Source: Polaromonas sp. 39-63-25 (GTDB taxonomy: Bacteria; Pseudomonadota; Gammaproteobacteria; Burkholderiales; Burkholderiaceae_C). From it: a stretch of DNA of 64,000 bases. Each line of letters begins with the position of its first letter. Position 1 is the first letter of the stretch. Made by a program: the position numbers and the translations under genes. Positions 62,652 through 64,000 of the stretch are shown here, in pieces. A model generated the notes under the pieces. The model was not told the origin of the DNA and ran no database searches. It was given only the letters and a program-made list of their open reading frames with translations. The stretch spans positions 1-64,000 of the forward strand of contig NZ_NCJH01000016.1 of assembly GCF_002278925.1 (NCBI RefSeq), in the 5' to 3' direction.

Positions 62652-64000
62652 TCGTTGCGAATTTTGCTTCGCGGAATTCGAGCAGACCTGAACGGAAGGG
62701 GTTGGGGCTTGGTCGTCAAGCCGGAATTACGCTCGTTGAGGTCGTCGCGAGCTTGGCGATCATCGCCGCCGCAACGGTGGGACTGGTGGCGATGTCTGAT
62801 CTGTATGCAGAGGACGCAAAGGCATCAATTGCCGCTGGACAGGTCCGCAGCTTTGGCAATGCGGCCCAGTCGTACATCAAAGACAACTATGCAGCGGTCC
62901 AGGCGGTTGCTACGGACACAGCACCCGCCATAATTGACGCAGCCACCCTTGTAGCGGCCGGTGCGCTTCCTTCAGATTTCGCCACGCGGAACAGCTTCGG
63001 CCAGACCATGTGCGTGCTCGTCCTTGAGCCTACAGCAGGGCGACTGCAGGCGCTGGTTGTCTCTGAGGGAGGTCGTTCAATTGACGACCTGAGCCTCGGC
63101 GGAATTGCTTCGACGATCGGGGGTAGCGGCGGGGCGGTCTACGACGCAGATCCTGCCGTCATCCGCGGAGCTTCTGGAGGTTGGCAGGTTCCAGCTGCAG
63201 CTTTTGACGACCGGACCAACAATATTGGACGGCGTTGTGATGGGACAGTCGGCAATGTCAGGCTAGCCGCGGGAACTCCAGTGATGGCCCTGTGGTTTGA
63301 GAATGGGGCTACTTCAACGGCGTTTTTGTCCCGCGATGCAGTGCCTGGTCGTCCAGAACTCAATGAGATGAACACGCCCCTGGTGTTGAACTCGATTCAG
63401 ATTGTCGGCGATGCCTGTACCCGCTTGGGCGCTGTGGCCCGGAGCGCTGCTGGCGGGGTGCTTTCTTGCCAAAGCGGGCAGTGGAAGGCGCAAGGCTCGT
63501 CATTTTGGGATGATCCGGTTGCGACTTACGCAGACTTGCCCAGCTGCGCGGCCGGATCCATGGGGCAGACGCGTGTCGCTATGAGCTCAACCGTGGGCCT
63601 TGGACCGCGCGTCTACACGTGTAACGGCACCTCCTGGGCAGCCTTGGCGGTCGATGACAGTGGAAACCTCTCAGCGCTCGGGACCGTAAGTGCCGGCAAG
63701 CTGTTACTAAGTGACTCGATCGTAAAGGGGACTTTTTGTCCAGTAGTTGGCCAGGTCTCCAAGGTTTCAAATGGAGAGGTCTATTCCTGTAAGAACAACG
63801 TTTGGACCAGAGCTGGGAACAATTTCAGCTCCAACACGATTGCTGGCTATACGCCAAGCAACCAGTCAGTCTCCGGGTGTTATGCAGCTCCAGGATATTT
63901 GACGGTGACCACACCAGGTTATTACGGCATAAACGTTGAGGCCAACTCGTACCGATATTCAGGTTCGTTTGTGTCTCTTCATGTGACCCTAATTTCCCCC
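62639..64000 (+). CDS. PilV adhesin, third tandem copy, cut by the window end
   Basis: ATG at 62639-62641 inside the end of copy 2 opens a frame that stays open to base 64000 (454 codons). It has a long basic leader, prepilin site QAG-ITLVEVVASLAII, and the common stem (GQVRSFGNAAQSYIKDNYAA, GTPVMALWFENGATSTAF, GRPELNEMNTPLVLNS). After about residue 345 the sequence (SAGKLLLSDSIVKGTFCPV, then GEVYSCKNNVW) departs from the other copies and reads as a third, different tip. The 13-base overlap with copy 2 implies coupled translation. Confidence 0.85.
   Translation, partial: MSTVIVANFASRNSSRPERKGLGLGRQAGITLVEVVASLAIIAAATVGLVAMSDLYAEDAKASIAAGQVRSFGNAAQSYIKDNYAAVQAVATDTAPAIIDAATLVAAGALPSDFATRNSFGQTMCVLVLEPTAGRLQALVVSEGGRSIDDLSLGGIASTIGGSGGAVYDADPAVIRGASGGWQVPAAAFDDRTNNIGRRCDGTVGNVRLAAGTPVMALWFENGATSTAFLSRDAVPGRPELNEMNTPLVLNSIQIVGDACTRLGAVARSAAGGVLSCQSGQWKAQGSSFWDDPVATYADLPSCAAGSMGQTRVAMSSTVGLGPRVYTCNGTSWAALAVDDSGNLSALGTVSAGKLLLSDSIVKGTFCPVVGQVSKVSNGEVYSCKNNVWTRAGNNFSSNTIAGYTPSNQSVSGCYAAPGYLTVTTPGYYGINVEANSYRYSGSFVSLHVTLISP

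Noticed and set aside
59215-64000. A classical shufflon
   Set aside because: No inverted 19-bp repeats or inverted partial tips were seen, and each copy has its own prepilin start.
1-64000. CRISPR array, tRNA genes or insertion sequences
   Set aside because: No regularly spaced repeats, no cloverleaf-like tRNA sequence and no transposase were recognised on either strand by reading; dedicated searches were not possible.

Overview
This window looks like the transfer and maintenance half of a large conjugative plasmid or integrative conjugative element from a Gram-negative host, most likely a betaproteobacterium of the Burkholderiales. The basis is moderately high GC by eye, AGGA-type ribosome binding sites, a VirB/Trb secretion system joined to an R64-like type IVb pilus, and a relaxase of the TraI_2 (MobH) type. 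No rRNA, tRNA, CRISPR array, insertion sequence or chromosomal housekeeping cluster was found. No replication initiator or partition genes were recognised, so plasmid and integrated element cannot be told apart.

Left arm (0.3-13.1 kb), almost all on the minus strand: a train of small genes, most unknown, many starting behind nearly identical AAGGAAA sites. Recognisable members are a YkgJ-type cysteine-cluster protein, a TIR-domain protein with an N-terminal zinc knuckle, a RelE-type toxin with a ParD-like antitoxin, a tyrosine-recombinase relative that has lost catalytic residues plus a frameshifted remnant of a second one, a DUF6036-type nucleotidyltransferase carrying a KfrB-like tail, and a UvrD-like helicase. 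A zinc-ribbon gene at 2.7-3.05 kb is split by an in-frame amber codon. Four genes at 8.5-9.9 kb share a nested hairpin leader.

Centre (13.5-27.1 kb), plus strand: a hairpin-rich divergent region, then a MoxR/CobS-like AAA+ ATPase, an SSB-like protein, a class II (B12-dependent) ribonucleotide reductase, a DUF3150 protein, a CobT-like VWA protein with an HExxH site, and a zinc-finger/Toprim primase. Nearly every transcription unit here begins with a C-rich/G-rich nested hairpin just upstream of the start codon.

Regulatory hub (27.2-29.5 kb): a repressor-like gene faces a pair of FlhD-like and FlhC-like genes, the same logic as SetR/SetDC of SXT or AcaDC of IncA/C plasmids. These probably switch on the transfer genes that follow.

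Transfer region (29.6-49.4 kb): a TraI_2 relaxase-like protein whose HD metal-site residues are changed, a TraD/TraG coupling protein, VirB11, VirB2, VirB3, VirB4, VirB5, VirB6, a membrane-anchored double AAA+ ATPase, VirB1, VirB8, VirB9 and VirB10. VirB10 runs directly into a chimeric protein (VirB9-like domain, OmpA-like domain, TcpQ domain) that opens the type IVb pilus operon.

Pilus region (49.4-64.0 kb): a second TcpQ-like protein, secretin PilN, PilO, PilP, ATPase PilQ, PilR, pilin PilS, two more PilT-like ATPases flanking PilM, then three tandem pilV adhesin genes and one deleted pilV remnant. The last pilV runs off the window. The tandem paralogues take the place where R64 carries its invertible shufflon.
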